Below, in pieces: positions 39,360 to 40,709 of a stretch of 40,709 bases of DNA. Under the pieces are notes generated by a model. The model had not been told where the DNA came from, searched no databases, and was given only the letters and a program-made list of their open reading frames with translations. Numbering within the stretch: position 1 is the first letter of the stretch; every line of letters starts with the position of its first letter. The translations under genes and the position numbers were made by a program. The DNA lies in NCBI GenBank assembly GCA_028695935.1, contig JAQVHY010000012.1, positions 1 through 40,709 on the forward strand, read 5' to 3'. Source of the stretch: Desulfobacca sp. (lineage in GTDB: Bacteria; Desulfobacterota; Desulfobaccia; Desulfobaccales; Desulfobaccaceae).

Positions 39360-40590
39360 GATCCAGGCTCTCGAATATAACCAGCTAGTGCTACGGAAAA
39401 AACCAGTCCTGTTAGGGTTTCTCCTAGCGGTGGTCTTTTTCCTGTTACCCATGTACATTTTTCCTTCTGGCAGCTACCAGTTAGTAGATATAGCCATGAT
39501 ATTTGTTTTAATAGCTGCCTTCTGCTATCGGGAAGCCTTGAATAAAGAGCTGTCGAGGCAACTAACCCCCCTCATTCCCTTTGTCATTTGGGTTTTTAGC
39601 ATTAATGGGCTGCGTTTTATAACCGATCCAGAAGACTATTGGTATCTTTTAGCGAGCGCCGTTATTTTTTATGGAGTTGTTTTGGCTTTTTGCTTTTCAA
39701 TTTTATTTAAAAAATTGCTGGATAACCAGGATCAACTATCTTTTTTATACATAGCCTTATTTCTATCCGTAATTGGCTGCTTTTTAGTATCAGGTTATGA
39801 TGAAGCAGGTTTTGAGATAGGGCGAAGAATAGACTTATCATTTAATAATCCTAACCAGTTAGCCTATTTTGCTATTTTACTACTTAGTTATACAATATTG
39901 CTTATGAAAATAAAGCTATTATACAAAAAGACATTACTTTATACCATAATGGACATTTTTTTTATCTTGACAGCCTATTTTTTTATACTCTTAACTATGT
40001 CCAGGGCAGGGGCCCTATCTATGGGAATTTTAACTTTGTATCTGATCATTAGTATGCGGAGTTGGAAAATATACCTTCCTGGGATCTTGGCTATTTTGCT
40101 TTCTTTGTTTTACATAACCTATATCAACCCCGCTTTTTTTCAGGAAAGAATAGAAACCAGGCATAAGGGGCACTGGTCCACTAAAGAAATGATGTTTGGC
40201 CCGACCGGCTTAAGCGTGCGAGTACTGGAGCCTTTTGCCGCCTTTAAGGGTGCCGACCTTATTTGGGGGAAAGGGGCGGCTGCTTTAGAGAAAAGAGAGG
40301 AATCAGGGCTGTTTTTGGGACCACGGAAAGGTGTTATGGAAGTTCATAATATGTTTATGAGCGTTTTACTAAGCTATGGATTAATCGGGTTAGTGCTCTT
40401 CGGGTATTGGCTCGCTCGATTTATCCGCTATACCCTGAGTCTTAGAGACGGCAAGTGGATTATGGCGGCCTTGATTTTATATAATTTTGCTCACAATGGC
40501 ATAAGATTCCGGTCTTTTTGGATTTTTCTGGCTTTTTTGAATGTCGTGATCTATCTGGCAAACCAGGCGAATAAAAATGCGGAAACCTAA
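39352..40590 (+). CDS. Wzy/O-antigen ligase-type polymerase
   Basis: The 412-residue protein has 11 or 12 hydrophobic helices and the large loop of the O-antigen ligase/polymerase family, with SFNNPNQLAYFAILLLSYTI, MSRAGALSMGILTLYLII and EVHNMFMSVLLSYGLIGLVL, where the His of VHN is typically catalytic. It should join flipped repeat units into the polymer on the outer face of the inner membrane. Wzy and WaaL-like ligases cannot be separated by sequence, but a polymerase is expected in this setting. The gene is AT-rich in its middle. It is the last gene in the window; the remaining 119 bases show no gene. Confidence 0.85.
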   Translation: MAEIQALEYNQLVLRKKPVLLGFLLAVVFFLLPMYIFPSGSYQLVDIAMIFVLIAAFCYREALNKELSRQLTPLIPFVIWVFSINGLRFITDPEDYWYLLASAVIFYGVVLAFCFSILFKKLLDNQDQLSFLYIALFLSVIGCFLVSGYDEAGFEIGRRIDLSFNNPNQLAYFAILLLSYTILLMKIKLLYKKTLLYTIMDIFFILTAYFFILLTMSRAGALSMGILTLYLIISMRSWKIYLPGILAILLSLFYITYINPAFFQERIETRHKGHWSTKEMMFGPTGLSVRVLEPFAAFKGADLIWGKGAAALEKREESGLFLGPRKGVMEVHNMFMSVLLSYGLIGLVLFGYWLARFIRYTLSLRDGKWIMAALILYNFAHNGIRFRSFWIFLAFLNVVIYLANQANKNAET

Positions 40591-40709
40591 ATTGATCGAT
40601 TATTATCTTGATCTCTAGCAAAAACCATGATAACCTATAGATATTATTGAGCAATAAACCATTATAGACTTTGCTCCAGCAAACCCCACGGGTGAGAGGT
40701 TATCAGGGT

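Noticed and set aside
37248-40700. ATAACCTCTCA shared by the leader before the GT4 gene and, inverted, by the window end
   Set aside because: Eleven bases only; expected by chance in a window this long.
1-40709. CRISPR arrays, rRNA genes, replication origins and complete insertion sequences
   Set aside because: I looked for regularly spaced repeats, rRNA cores, clustered DnaA boxes and transposase genes with ends; none was found apart from the decayed IS110 piece.

Overview
The window looks like chromosomal DNA of an anaerobic, GC-moderate Gram-negative bacterium. The best guess is a deltaproteobacterium of the Desulfobacca/Syntrophobacterales type. This rests on the pgpA-cinA-thpR order, an ADP-forming acyl-CoA synthetase, Fe-S/DUF3786, CGGC and DUF1858 proteins, and an exosortase-type exopolysaccharide locus with outer-membrane parts. 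The taxon is inferred; no rRNA or other marker gene is present.

Region 1 (1-9867): a minus-strand run of UbiA prenyltransferase, asparaginase, inositol-phosphatase family protein, pgpA, cinA and thpR (cut by the window edge). Next come a plus-strand fused acyl-CoA synthetase, and minus-strand genes for a CGGC-type protein, an Fe-S/DUF3786 protein and a tandem universal stress protein. A tRNA-Glu(CTC) with a clear promoter follows.

Region 2 (9868-15446): a scar of decayed mobile DNA next to the tRNA, including an internally deleted IS110 transposase. It is followed by a compact minus-strand operon: TusA-like, archaeal-type phosphoglycerate mutase-like, NadM-like nucleotidyltransferase, a 38-codon ORF, DUF1858 and a TIM-barrel protein. 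These genes make no pathway I recognise, and I regard the operon as one of the two best candidates for something undescribed. A broken prepilin peptidase gene lies beyond it.

Region 3 (15447-20983): a Cu+ ATPase (CopA) with an unusual metal-binding N-terminus, divergent sixA, a small membrane protein, a cupin, and about 900 bases of mostly non-coding or decayed DNA.

Region 4 (20984-40590): one long plus-strand exopolysaccharide/exosortase locus. It encodes an export lipoprotein, beta-barrel, Wzz-type chain-length protein, tyrosine autokinase, ExeA-like ATPase and priming sugar transferase. A cassette of DegT aminotransferase, methyltransferase, GNAT/FemAB-like transferase, ATP-grasp ligase and HAD phosphatase follows. 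The locus ends with an EpsI-fused exosortase, a Wzx flippase, three glycosyltransferases and a Wzy/ligase-type polymerase. The likely flow is: the sugar transferase primes a lipid carrier, the glycosyltransferases extend it, the cassette makes or decorates an amino sugar, Wzx flips, the Wzy-like protein polymerises, Wzz and the kinase set length, and the lipoprotein and barrel export. No PEP-CTERM-type substrate of the exosortase is visible in the window. The cassette, whose middle is AT-rich and probably imported, is the second candidate for novel chemistry.
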